Positions 33,867 through 42,321 of a stretch of 64,000 bases of DNA are shown in pieces. Each line of letters opens with the position of its first letter. The first letter of the stretch is position 1. This DNA comes from Sorangium cellulosum So ce56. Its GTDB lineage: Bacteria; Myxococcota_A; Polyangia; Polyangiales; Polyangiaceae. Location: positions 1,054,001-1,118,000 of the forward strand of contig NC_010162.1 of the NCBI RefSeq assembly GCF_000067165.1. The letters run 5' to 3'. Both the position numbers and the translations under genes were made by a program. The notes below the pieces were generated by a model that saw only the letters and a list, made by a program, of their open reading frames with translations, was not told where the DNA came from and searched no databases.

Positions 33867-36059
33867 TCACGCGCCCCCCAGGCTGGCCGCGATGATCCGG
33901 CGCAGCTCCTCCTCGACGAACCGCTGCTTCGACAGCACCGCCCGCACGCCGAGCCCGCGCAGCGCGGCCTCGCTCTGCTCCTGCGCCGCCGTCGTCAGCA
34001 CCACGACCGGCACCCGGGCGAGCCTGGGCGAGCGCCTGAGCTCCGCCACCATCTCCAGGCCGCTCATGTAGGGCATCTCCAGGTCGGTCAGCACCAGGTC
34101 GGGCGGCGCCGCCCGCGCCCGCGCGAGCCCCTCCCGCCCGTCGCTCGCCTCCTCCACGCGCAGCCCCATCGACCGCAGGATGGCGCAGAGCAGCTCCCGC
34201 GCGACGGGCGCGTCCTCCACGACCAGCGCGAGCGGCTCCCGCTTCTGCTCGGCGGCGGCGGTGAAGGGCGCGTCCCGCGGCGCCTGCCGGGCGTACGCGA
34301 ACAGCCGCTCCACGTCGAGGAGCAGCATCGCCTCGCCGTCCGCCGTCGGCGCCACCCCGCGCACGAGCGGCGAGGTGAGGGGCATCTCCTCCGAGCGCAC
34401 GAGCGCGACGAGCCGAGGGTTCTCGTAGCCGTCCACGCTCACCGCGAACAGGCCCGCGGCGTGGTGCAGCACGAGCGCCGCGTCCCCGGGCCCGGGCGGG
34501 CCTCCGTCGCCGAGCACCGCCCCGAGCGCGTACAGCGGCGCGAGCTCCGCGCAGGCGTCGCTGGTCAGGCGCACGCGCGGCCCGTCGGGGGCGCGCAGGA
34601 GCTCCTCGTCCTCCAGCAGCACGACCGAGTGCACGGCGTGCGTCGGCACCGCGCACCGGAAGCGCCCGCTGGAGATGGGGACCACCTCCTCGCCGTGCAG
34701 GTTCTTCGGCACCACGAGCACGATCGTCGTGCCGAGCCCGGGCTTCGAGTCGACCCGTACCTGCCCGCCCAGCGCGCCGATCTCGCGCGCCACGATGTCG
34801 AGACCGACGCCCCGGCCCGAGATCGCGCCGACGCTGCGGCTCGTCGTGAGCCCGTGCGCGAACAGGTACGGGATGAGCTCGGCGTCGTCGAGGGCCGCGG
34901 CGCCCGGGACCGACGGCGCGAGCACCTCGCGCAGGCGGGCGAAGTCGACCCCGCCGCCGTCGTCCTTCACCTCGACCCGCACGGCGGCGTCGGTCTGGAC
35001 CACGGTCACCGCCACCGTCCCGCGCGCGGGTTTGCCGCGGCGCGCCCGGACGTCCGCCGGCTCGATCCCGTGGTCGATGGCGTTGCGCACGAGGTGCAGG
35101 AGCGCCGGCTCGAGGCGGCGCTCCACGGCCGCGTCGAGCAGCCCCGTCCCCTCGACCCGCGCCTCGACGTCCTTGCCCAGCATGCGCGCCGCGCTCCGGG
35201 CGGCGAGCGACACCTGGTTCAGCAGGCGCTCGGTGCGCACGACCGACGCCCTCCGGACCACCTCGTCGAGCTCGCCGAGCGCGCGCCCCGCCGCGAACTC
35301 GTTGCTGGACCAGTCCGCCCGGACGGCGCTCAGGAGGCGCTCGATCTCCGCGCCATAGCCGAGCGTCTTCGCGATGCGCTCCGCGAATCGATCCACGTCC
35401 GCGCCGCGGGGGTCGATCTCGACGAGCAGCGCGCGGAGCATGCGCTGGGACTCGCGGAGCCGCCGCTGGATGACCTCCCGCTCGCCGTGGAGCCGCTGGA
35501 GCTCCTGCAGGAGCGCCCCGACGGCCTCGGCGTCGAGGGCCGCGCGGGCGGTCGGCTGGGCGGGGTCGGGCGGCGCGTCGGGCTGGTCCAGCCGCGGCGG
35601 CAGGACGCTCTCGTGCACGGAATCACACTGCGGTGCGAGCGCCGGCACGAGCGGCGTCGCGAGCTCGCCGGCGGGCGGGCCGCCGCCGCCGAGCTCCGCG
35701 CGCGCGGCGCGGAGGGTCTCCTTCACGATCTCGAGCTCGGGCGCGGCCTCGGCCTCGGGGCTCGCCGACAGGAGCCCTAGCCCCTCCAGCGCGCCGAGGA
35801 GGCTGTCACCGGTGAGCTGCGTGGGGCGCGCGCCGCCCCGCACCGCGTCGATGACGTCCTCCGCCAGCTCGGCCAGGTCGCCGCACGCGGCGAGCTCCAG
35901 CATGTGCGCCTCGCCCTTCAGCGTGTGCAGGAGCCGGCGCAGCACCTGCAGGTTGCCGCTCTGGCCCTGCTCGTAGCCGAGCCACAGGTCCGTCGCCTGG
36001 GCCACGCGGTCCGGCATGGTCCGGTGGAAGGCGGCGACGAGATCAGCCCGGCTCCTCAT
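33867..36059 (-). CDS. cheA: CheA-type hybrid histidine kinase with C-terminal receiver
   Basis: A 730-residue chemotaxis-family kinase. Hpt domain, residues 1-110: the phosphorylatable His45 lies in LLHTLKGEAHML. A linker and a dimerisation helix about 170-300 follow. HATPase: LVRNAIDHGIEPADV, DDGGGVD and GRGVGLDIV. A CheW-like regulatory domain lies about 450-595. The receiver domain about 605-730 has the phospho-acceptor Asp659 in LTDLEMP and the Lys in LSKQ. The start overlaps the preceding receptor gene by 17 bp. No free-standing CheY, CheB or CheR follows, so phosphate may end on its own receiver or on the small regulator upstream. Output of the pathway is unknown. Confidence 0.92.
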   Translation of the reverse strand: MRSRADLVAAFHRTMPDRVAQATDLWLGYEQGQSGNLQVLRRLLHTLKGEAHMLELAACGDLAELAEDVIDAVRGGARPTQLTGDSLLGALEGLGLLSASPEAEAAPELEIVKETLRAARAELGGGGPPAGELATPLVPALAPQCDSVHESVLPPRLDQPDAPPDPAQPTARAALDAEAVGALLQELQRLHGEREVIQRRLRESQRMLRALLVEIDPRGADVDRFAERIAKTLGYGAEIERLLSAVRADWSSNEFAAGRALGELDEVVRRASVVRTERLLNQVSLAARSAARMLGKDVEARVEGTGLLDAAVERRLEPALLHLVRNAIDHGIEPADVRARRGKPARGTVAVTVVQTDAAVRVEVKDDGGGVDFARLREVLAPSVPGAAALDDAELIPYLFAHGLTTSRSVGAISGRGVGLDIVAREIGALGGQVRVDSKPGLGTTIVLVVPKNLHGEEVVPISSGRFRCAVPTHAVHSVVLLEDEELLRAPDGPRVRLTSDACAELAPLYALGAVLGDGGPPGPGDAALVLHHAAGLFAVSVDGYENPRLVALVRSEEMPLTSPLVRGVAPTADGEAMLLLDVERLFAYARQAPRDAPFTAAAEQKREPLALVVEDAPVARELLCAILRSMGLRVEEASDGREGLARARAAPPDLVLTDLEMPYMSGLEMVAELRRSPRLARVPVVVLTTAAQEQSEAALRGLGVRAVLSKQRFVEEELRRIIAASLGGA

Positions 36060-37602
36060 CCGCCTCCGCGCTCTCGGGCTTGCCGGCCGTCGCCCCCAGC
36101 GGCTTGACCCGGAAGGCCTTCGCCGTCGTCTTGAGCACGTGCGACAGCTGGAGCAGCGACTCGGCCGAGCGCGTCGCGGCCACGCTGCTCGTCAGCGTGT
36201 CGTTCACCGCCCCGACGATGTTGACGATCGCCGTCTTGACCCGCGCCGTCCCCTCGCGCTGGTGGTCCACCGCGTCCGAGATCTGCGCGGCGGCCGCGGC
36301 CGTGTCGCGGGCCAGCTTGATCCCGTCCTCGGTCGCGAGCACGGACGCGTGGGAGGCCGCGTGCATGTTCGCCACGAGCTTGCGGATGTCGCGCACCGAG
36401 TCCATGACGTGCTCGGACAGGCGGCGCATCTCGGCGGCCACGAGCGAGAACCCGCGCCCCACCTCGCCGGCCTTCGTGCCCTCGAGCGCGGCGTTGAGCG
36501 CGAGCAGGTCCGACTTGTCGGCGATGCTCTGGATCAAGGACAGGATCTCGCCGATGCGGTCCGAGTGGGAGCTGACGAGGCGCGTCTGCTCCGCCGTGTG
36601 CTGGACGCTGACGAGGCTCCGCTGCGCCATCTCGTGCACGGTGGCCGCGTCCTTCGCGATGTGATCCGCGCTGGCGGTCAGGGCCTCGACGGTCCGCCGG
36701 ATCTCCTCGAGCGCCGCGTTCTGCTGGCTCGCGCTCGTCTCCTGCTCGCGCACCGACGAGAACATGCCGGCGGCGGCCGACGCGACCTCCGCCGAGGTGT
36801 TGCCGATCCGCGAGGCGAGCTCCTGGAGGCTCGTCACCATGGAGCGGAACGCGGCGAACAGCTCCCCGTCGCCGGTGATCTTGCACGTGAAATCGCCGCC
36901 CGCGACCCGCGCGGCCGTCTCCTGGAGCTCGCGCAGCTGGGTGTTCATCCGCTCGAACGCGCTGGCCATGTCCCCGAGCTCGTCGTCCGAGATCCTGAGG
37001 GACAGCCGGGCCGAGACGTCGCCGCGGGCGATCCGGTCCGCCGCCTCCTTGATGTGCGCCATCGAGCGCGTCATGCGCGCCGAGATGACCCAGGCGAGGC
37101 CCAGGCCGAGCAGCGCGATCCCCGCCGATTGCAGGGCGATGGTCCTGCGCGCGTCGGCGCGGCGCTCGGCGATCCGGTCGCTGCGCAGCCCGACGGCCAG
37201 CGTCCCGAGCTGGCGATCGCCGTTTCGCGACCGGATCGGGGCCTCGCTGACGACGACGCCGGCGTCGCCCCGGCCCCGCGCGCCCTCGGGCGCCTGCGCC
37301 GCGCCGATCGCGGCGATGCGCTGCCCCCTCGCGTCGTAGACCGCCACCCAGCTCACCAGGGGATCGGTCATCGCGGTGCGCAGGGTGTCCGGGAAGGTCT
37401 CCGGCGGCTGCTCGAGGTCCATGGCCACGCCGATGGGCTCCTTCAGCATGGTGGCGAGGATCCCGGCGCGCTCGCGCAGCTCGGCCTCGCTCGCCCGCGC
37501 GGCGTGCTCGGGGATCAGCCACAGATCGAGCGCCGACAGCACGATCGCCACCGACGCGACGAGGGCGGCGATCTTCCAGCGGATAGAGCGAAAGTTGAGC
37601 AT
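36043..37602 (-). CDS. Methyl-accepting chemotaxis protein
   Basis: A 519-residue transmembrane receptor. ATG 37602 begins MLNFRSIRWKIAALVASVAIV, the first membrane segment. A periplasmic domain of about 130 residues (LVSWVAVYDARG, small ligand or redox-like sensor) precedes TM2 near 175-195, a HAMP domain and the cytoplasmic coiled coil. The hairpin tip reads SIADKSDLLALNAALEGTKAGEVGRGFSLVA, matching the MCP signalling core except Glu-Gly-Thr-Lys where Glu-Ala-Ala-Arg is usual. It is second to last in the operon and overlaps cheA, so both are made together. Confidence 0.92.
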   Translation of the reverse strand: MLNFRSIRWKIAALVASVAIVLSALDLWLIPEHAARASEAELRERAGILATMLKEPIGVAMDLEQPPETFPDTLRTAMTDPLVSWVAVYDARGQRIAAIGAAQAPEGARGRGDAGVVVSEAPIRSRNGDRQLGTLAVGLRSDRIAERRADARRTIALQSAGIALLGLGLAWVISARMTRSMAHIKEAADRIARGDVSARLSLRISDDELGDMASAFERMNTQLRELQETAARVAGGDFTCKITGDGELFAAFRSMVTSLQELASRIGNTSAEVASAAAGMFSSVREQETSASQQNAALEEIRRTVEALTASADHIAKDAATVHEMAQRSLVSVQHTAEQTRLVSSHSDRIGEILSLIQSIADKSDLLALNAALEGTKAGEVGRGFSLVAAEMRRLSEHVMDSVRDIRKLVANMHAASHASVLATEDGIKLARDTAAAAAQISDAVDHQREGTARVKTAIVNIVGAVNDTLTSSVAATRSAESLLQLSHVLKTTAKAFRVKPLGATAGKPESAEADEEPG

Positions 37603-37739
37603 GGCGGGTGAGGGGCGGCGATGGCGGACGCTGAACGAGGGGCGCTGGATGGGCGTTGGGAGATCGCGAGTCGTGAACCGTGAGGCGTGAACCTGCGAGC
37701 GGCGATGCGCGGTGTCCGGTGACGGACGCCGCGAGGGCC

Positions 37740-38321
37740 TCACTCGACGATGCGGGCGAGCCGGAGGAGCTGCGGGTCGAAGCGGAGGCCGATGGCGTTG
37801 GCGTGCTTCACGTTCAGCAGGAGCTCGGGCTTCGCGCCCGAGAGCCCCACGGCGACGGCGCAGCCGCGCTTCGTGTCGTCGCCGTCGCCGCACACGACGA
37901 TGCGGACGACGGCTCCCTCGCGCGACGGGATGTCCGGGATGGCGGCGGCGAGCCCGCGCGCCACATAGACCACCTCGGCGCCGGCGGCGCGCAGCGCCTC
38001 CTGCAGCTGGGCCCTTCCGCTGTACGTCACGCGCAGGACGGATGCCGGCCGCTTGGCCACGGTCGTCTTCGCGGCCAGCCTGGAGAGCACGGCCGCCATC
38101 GCGCTCGCGTCCTCCGCGCTCGCGCCCGACTCCGCCCCGACGATCGCGAGCACGGCCGTGCCCGCGCGGCTCGCGAACCCGCTCTCGTAGCCGATCGATC
38201 GCAGGAGGATGGCGCCCCGCAGCTCGTAGGGGACGGAGGCGGCAGAGCGGCTCTCGGTGCTCACGGTCGTGAGGAGGGCCGCGGCCATCAGCATTCGAAT
38301 CGTCGAGATCGGAGACACCAT
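37740..38321 (-). CDS. YfiR-like (DUF4154) periplasmic protein
   Basis: A 193-residue exported protein. ATG 38321 starts a signal peptide (ISTIRMLMAAALLTTVSTES). The mature part matches the YfiR/DUF4154 outline: ELRGAILLRSIGYESGF near the start, LRVTYSGRAQLQEALRAAG in the middle, and the closing NAIGLRFDPQLLRLARIVE. In Pseudomonas, YfiR is a periplasmic inhibitor of the diguanylate cyclase YfiN. In other bacteria this family is encoded beside TonB receptors and sensor proteins, as here. It probably modulates the neighbouring MCP from the periplasm (inference). Confidence 0.82.
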   Translation of the reverse strand: MVSPISTIRMLMAAALLTTVSTESRSAASVPYELRGAILLRSIGYESGFASRAGTAVLAIVGAESGASAEDASAMAAVLSRLAAKTTVAKRPASVLRVTYSGRAQLQEALRAAGAEVVYVARGLAAAIPDIPSREGAVVRIVVCGDGDDTKRGCAVAVGLSGAKPELLLNVKHANAIGLRFDPQLLRLARIVE

Positions 38322-38396
38322 GTTCCGCTGGCGAGCTCTGTACGATCGCGGACGGATCCTCGACGGGCGTGGCATCAGGCGACCGCGGTCCCCACG

Positions 38397-38921
38397 TCAG
38401 CGTTCCTTGCCGGCGAGCCGCTTGACCAGGGCCGGCAGACGATCGAGGTGGCGCTTCGAGAGGACCGCGTCCGCCTGGACCTCCAGCTTCAGCTGTTCGA
38501 GCTCCCGCTCGGAGTGCCCGGACATCAGGATGACGCTGAGCTGCCCGAGCCGCTGGTTCTTCCGGAACAGGGTGAGCAGCCGGTCCCCACGGATGGTGGG
38601 CATGAAGACGTCGAGGACGACGACGCGCACCTGGTGCCGCACGATGGCCTGCGTCGCCCCGATGGGGGAGGGGAGCGCGAGCACCTGAAAACCGGCAGAG
38701 TGCAGCACGCGAGACACCTCTTCTCGGGCGATCTCACTGTCGTCGATCACGAGCACAGGCGCGTTTGCCGGCGCGGTCGTCGGCGTGTTTGTCGGCGCGG
38801 TTGTCGGCGTGCTCGCCGGCGAGCGCGACAGCGGGGCCGCGCTCGCCGGGGACGTCTCATCGGCCGAATCGAGCGGCGGTCTGGCCCTGGACGCAGGGGA
38901 TCGGGAGCTCGGAACGCTCAT
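38397..38921 (-). CDS. Single-domain response regulator with Pro/Thr/Ser-rich leader
   Basis: A 174-residue protein. About 50 residues of Ser/Pro/Thr-rich linker (with alternating APTNTPTTAPAN) precede a CheY-like receiver: VLVIDDSEIAREEV, phospho-acceptor in VVVLDVFMP, LMSGHS, and Lys in AVLSKRH. There is no output domain. The start overlaps the cheW stop as ATGA (38918-38921). It is the likely soluble phospho-acceptor for the CheA encoded at the end of the operon. The disordered leader is unusual for a CheY and could tether it to a partner. Confidence 0.88.
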   Translation of the reverse strand: MSVPSSRSPASRARPPLDSADETSPASAAPLSRSPASTPTTAPTNTPTTAPANAPVLVIDDSEIAREEVSRVLHSAGFQVLALPSPIGATQAIVRHQVRVVVLDVFMPTIRGDRLLTLFRKNQRLGQLSVILMSGHSERELEQLKLEVQADAVLSKRHLDRLPALVKRLAGKER

Positions 38922-39418
38922 GGATTCGACCAGATGCCCTGAGCTTCGCGCGTCGCCACGAAGGGCCGAGGCGCAGCGTCGGAAGCGTCGACCAGGTGGG
39001 TCACGTCGAGGAAGGTCACTGCTCCCTCGCTGGTGTCGACGACAGCGTTCGGCACGGGCTCCCCGAACACCTCGACCGCGGCGACACACCGCGTCTTGCC
39101 GGCGGGCAATCCCAGGTAGCCGCGCGCAGCGCGGCAGACGATGATGCGGAGCGGGGTAGCCGCCGGCTCCGCGAGGACGGGCGACAGGATCACGATGATC
39201 CTCCCCCGGTCCTGGAGGATGCCCATCACCCGGGGGTCGGTGCGCGGCAGCGGCAAGGGGGCGCGCCACGCGATCACCTCTTCCACCTGCCGCGCCCTCA
39301 GCGCGAAAGTCGCCGCGCCCATGTCGAAGAGCAGGAAATCGACAACGGCCCTCTCGCGCAGGCCCTTGTCCGGGGCGTCGTCGCGCAGATCGTGAACCTG
39401 GCTCATTGCTTCGGACAA
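38918..39418 (-). CDS. cheW: CheW-like coupling protein
   Basis: A 166-residue protein (or 162 from ATG 39406). The CheW fold is visible in VDFLLFDMGAATFALRARQVEEVIAW near residues 26-51, LPRTDPRVMGILQDRGRIIVILSP, and VPNAVVDTSEGAVTFLDVTHLV. It would bridge the MCP and CheA. It is the first gene of the five-gene operon cheW, receiver, yfiR-like, mcp, cheA, with 4-bp translational coupling to the receiver. Confidence 0.88.
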   Translation of the reverse strand: MSEAMSQVHDLRDDAPDKGLRERAVVDFLLFDMGAATFALRARQVEEVIAWRAPLPLPRTDPRVMGILQDRGRIIVILSPVLAEPAATPLRIIVCRAARGYLGLPAGKTRCVAAVEVFGEPVPNAVVDTSEGAVTFLDVTHLVDASDAAPRPFVATREAQGIWSNP

Positions 39419-39530
39419 GGTGTCCTCGATTTATCACAAGGGCAGACGCCGGGGAGGTGCATTCGTATCGGGCTGCGCGGTGTCAGGAGATTTCTGACGT
39501 CGGTTCTGCTGTCGCTGTCGTGCGCGCTGC

Positions 39531-39581
39531 CTTCCCGCGCGGGCCGCCTTCCCGCGCGGGCCGCCTTCCCGCGCGGGCCGG
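39531..39581 (-). repeat. Three 17-bp tandem repeats, each with a 10-bp palindrome
   Basis: Copies at 39531-39547, 39548-39564 and 39565-39581 read cttcccgcgcgggccgc, the last with one change. Each contains the self-complementary cccgcgcggg. They sit 5 bp after the TonB receptor stop (reverse strand), so a transcription-termination or mRNA-stabilising role is plausible. Confidence 0.65.
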
Positions 39582-39586
39582 CGGCG

Positions 39587-41926
39587 TCAGTAAGACGCCT
39601 CGACCGAGGCGCCCACGTAGGGGCGACCGGTGGTGATGATCAGCCGGTGCGAGGCGTAGGACGGTGGAGGGACCTTGTTGAAGGTGAGGTTCTTGCCGAA
39701 CACGGAGACCCAGACGCGCTCGATCGGCGAGAAGGACACAGCGGCGTCGAGGTTGAACGCCGATCGCGCCGCCAGCCGATCTCTGGGCGGCAGCTCGTCC
39801 GTGTCGTGGGCGGGCGCGTCCCTGGAGCCGTGGCTGTTCATGCCAGTCCGGAAGGTCGCGGCGAGCCCCGCGGTGAACCGGCTGGCGCTGTAGCTCAGGT
39901 GGCCTTTGACGAGGTGGATGGGGTAGTTCGCCCAGGTCTCGCCGTCCCAGTTGGTCAGGATGTTGAGGTCGCTCTCGGCGCCGAACGGCTTCGACACGCT
40001 GTACCAGAGGTCCCCCGCGAACCCGCCGCCGAGGTCGCCGATCGCGCCGATCTCGCCGCCGAGGGCGTCGACGTCGGCGGTGCTGTTCGAGAAGCTGCCC
40101 CACCAGCCGCCCGCGGACGGGTGCCTGGGGTTGTGGGCCACGTGGTGCTCGAAGTCCTCGGGCCGCACCTGATCCCACGACACCCAGCCGAGGGTATTCT
40201 TGTAGCGCTCATAGAAGACCGCGACGTCGAGGGCGAGGCGCTCGTCGAGCAGGCCCACGACATAGTCGAGCTCCACGAGGTGGGAGGACTCCGGAACGAG
40301 CGAGGGCAGCGGCGCGATGGGCTCGTCCTCGAAGGCGGCGTTGAATTGCTCGAGCCAGTTGAAGTAAGCGGCGTCCGGGAAGCGGAAGCCCTTCTGGTAG
40401 GACAGCTTGACGTTCTGCGTGTCGCTGATCGCGTAGGCGGCCGCGACGCGGTAGGAGGGGCTGTTCACCGGCTCGGGCTCGCGCGAGAGGCCCGCGCGGA
40501 GGTTCAGCTCTCCAAAGTCGGTGTGATCGAAGCGCAGGCCCGCCGAGACGGTGAGATCGTGGAAGGTGGCGGTGCTCTCGCCGAACGCGGCGAGCTCGGT
40601 CCACGAGAAGCTCTCCGGGGACTCGAAGGCGGTCCCGTAGAGCCGTCCCCAGCGGGACCTCTGGCCGCTGAAGCGCTTGTGGCTCGCCGACGCGCCGATG
40701 GCGATCTGGCTGTTCGGCAGCGCCGTCGTCTTGTAGACCGCCTTGATGTCCCGGTGCTCCTCGCCGAGGCCCCCGACCGGCAGGACCCCTGCGCCCGGGA
40801 CCGGATTGGAGGCCTTCGCCATCTCGTCTGCGACCCAGTCGGCCGGGACGAGGGCCGTCTCGAAGGCCGAGAAGGTCGGGACCAGCTCGACCTTGTGCTG
40901 CCTGGACAGGTGGACGTGGATCTCCGGCGTGACGGTGAACGTCCGCTGCCGCACATGGCCGGTGTTGCTGTCGGACCACTGGCCCACGAGCTGCTCGCGG
41001 GTCATGGCCCTGTTCGGCGCGTTGCCCATCATCGACGTCTGCGCGTAGTCGAGCCGCAGGTCGACGTTGACGGGGCTGCGCTCGGAGCCGTAGCGGAAGC
41101 GGCCGAAGCCCTTGTAGCTCGGCTCGCCGAGGGCGTTGACGCGCGTGTGGCGCAGGAAGGGAGACGTCGTGACGCCGGCGTAGGCCTTGCCATACAGCTC
41201 CGCGGTGTTCGGCCGGGGCGCCTGGGGCAGCTCTCCTTCGTTGTCGGCGTGGCCGAAGTAGAGGAAGCAATCGGCGTTGTGCTTCTCGCTGAGCAGGCCG
41301 CCGTAGCTGACCTCCAGGGTGCGCGTGTCGCCGGAGGCATACGACGCCTTGCCCCAGAGCCCGGGGCGGGTGATCCCCGTGGGCCTGAGGACGTTGACGA
41401 ACCCGCTGATCGCGCCGGAGCCGTGGACGATGGCGCCGGGGCCGAGGATCACCTCGACCCGCTCGATGTCTCCGGTGAGGGGCACGGCCAGCGTGCTCCC
41501 GATGGCGCCGAAATGGGCGCGCATGTTCGTGTTCACGCCGTCGACCATGACGAGCGTCTTGGCGTTGTTGTCGATGAGCACGCCGCGCACGCCGATGAGG
41601 CGCGAGGTGCGCTCGTGCTCGCCGATCAGGACGCCGGGCTGGTGGGCCTGCAAGAGGTCGTCGAGCGAGCGGACGGCGTAGAGCTTCAGCGTGCGCGCGT
41701 CGTAGAGGCGCGCCTGGCCGGTCGACGTCTTGCTCTCGGTCTCGAAGAAGCCAGTCGACGAGACCTTCACGTTGAGCAGCTCCTCGAGATCGAGCGAGAG
41801 GAACTGCCCCTGACCGCCGTCATCGCCGCCGGCCAGCGCCTCGCTCCCCGGGGGCTGCGCCCAGGAGGAGCCCGCCGCCCCGAGCGGGCAGAGCAGCGAG
41901 CAGAGGAGCAAAGCCGACTTGCGCAT
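39587..41926 (-). CDS. TonB-dependent outer-membrane receptor
   Basis: A 779-residue receptor. ATG 41926, preceded by GGGGGAA, begins a signal peptide (MRKSALLLCSLLCPLGAAGS). The plug domain reads LLNVKVSSTGFFETESKTSTGQ, SLDDLLQAHQPGVLIGEHERTSRLIGVRGV, MVDGVNTN and GDIERVEVILGPGAIVHGSGAISGFVNV, all typical. A 22-strand barrel fills the remainder and ends with an aromatic-rich strand. Ligand is unknown. It lies 168 bp upstream of cheW on the same strand and pairs with a yfiR-like gene in that operon, an association known in other bacteria, suggesting uptake-linked sensing. Confidence 0.92.
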   Translation of the reverse strand: MRKSALLLCSLLCPLGAAGSSWAQPPGSEALAGGDDGGQGQFLSLDLEELLNVKVSSTGFFETESKTSTGQARLYDARTLKLYAVRSLDDLLQAHQPGVLIGEHERTSRLIGVRGVLIDNNAKTLVMVDGVNTNMRAHFGAIGSTLAVPLTGDIERVEVILGPGAIVHGSGAISGFVNVLRPTGITRPGLWGKASYASGDTRTLEVSYGGLLSEKHNADCFLYFGHADNEGELPQAPRPNTAELYGKAYAGVTTSPFLRHTRVNALGEPSYKGFGRFRYGSERSPVNVDLRLDYAQTSMMGNAPNRAMTREQLVGQWSDSNTGHVRQRTFTVTPEIHVHLSRQHKVELVPTFSAFETALVPADWVADEMAKASNPVPGAGVLPVGGLGEEHRDIKAVYKTTALPNSQIAIGASASHKRFSGQRSRWGRLYGTAFESPESFSWTELAAFGESTATFHDLTVSAGLRFDHTDFGELNLRAGLSREPEPVNSPSYRVAAAYAISDTQNVKLSYQKGFRFPDAAYFNWLEQFNAAFEDEPIAPLPSLVPESSHLVELDYVVGLLDERLALDVAVFYERYKNTLGWVSWDQVRPEDFEHHVAHNPRHPSAGGWWGSFSNSTADVDALGGEIGAIGDLGGGFAGDLWYSVSKPFGAESDLNILTNWDGETWANYPIHLVKGHLSYSASRFTAGLAATFRTGMNSHGSRDAPAHDTDELPPRDRLAARSAFNLDAAVSFSPIERVWVSVFGKNLTFNKVPPPSYASHRLIITTGRPYVGASVEASY

Positions 41927-42321
41927 GGATTCCCCCACATTCGAGCGCCGGGCAAGGCGCACGGGATCGGGGCGAGCCGGCGTGCCGGCGGCCCGAGGTC
42001 CTGGAGCACGCCTGGACCGCCGGCCATGGCTGTACGCGGCGGCGCCAGCGGGCGCGCGCTGCCCGGCCTCCCCCACGAGTCTGCAACGGATGTGTTCGCT
42101 GACTTGCCGTGTTGCGCGAACATCCCGATGTTACACGAATGCCCGGATGCGTCAACGGCTGTCCTGAACGCTCGACGTGGAGCGTCGCGGGCCCGCCGGC
42201 GCGCTCTCGACTCTCGAGAGCGCATCTCGGGAGCGGGAGTTGCTCCCGGGGCGCGACTCGATGGGAGTCGATGTGAGAAGGTGTGGTGTTCCCCGGTGAG
42301 CGGCCGCGCGCGGGGCCGGCG
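41927..42321. other. Intergenic region with clustered hairpins
   Basis: No gene is supported between the glycosyltransferase stop and the TonB receptor start. The cluster of three hairpins at 42201-42270 is listed separately. Confidence 0.5.
42201..42270. terminator. Three consecutive hairpins downstream of glycosyltransferase
   Basis: Stem 1: gcgctctcga/tcgagagcgc with a 3-base loop (42201-42223). Stem 2: cgggagc/gctcccg with a 7-base loop (42228-42248). Stem 3: cgactc/gagtcg with a 5-base loop (42254-42270). They lie 52-121 bp after the glycosyltransferase stop. Termination or a structured leader for the TonB receptor are both possible. Confidence 0.5.
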
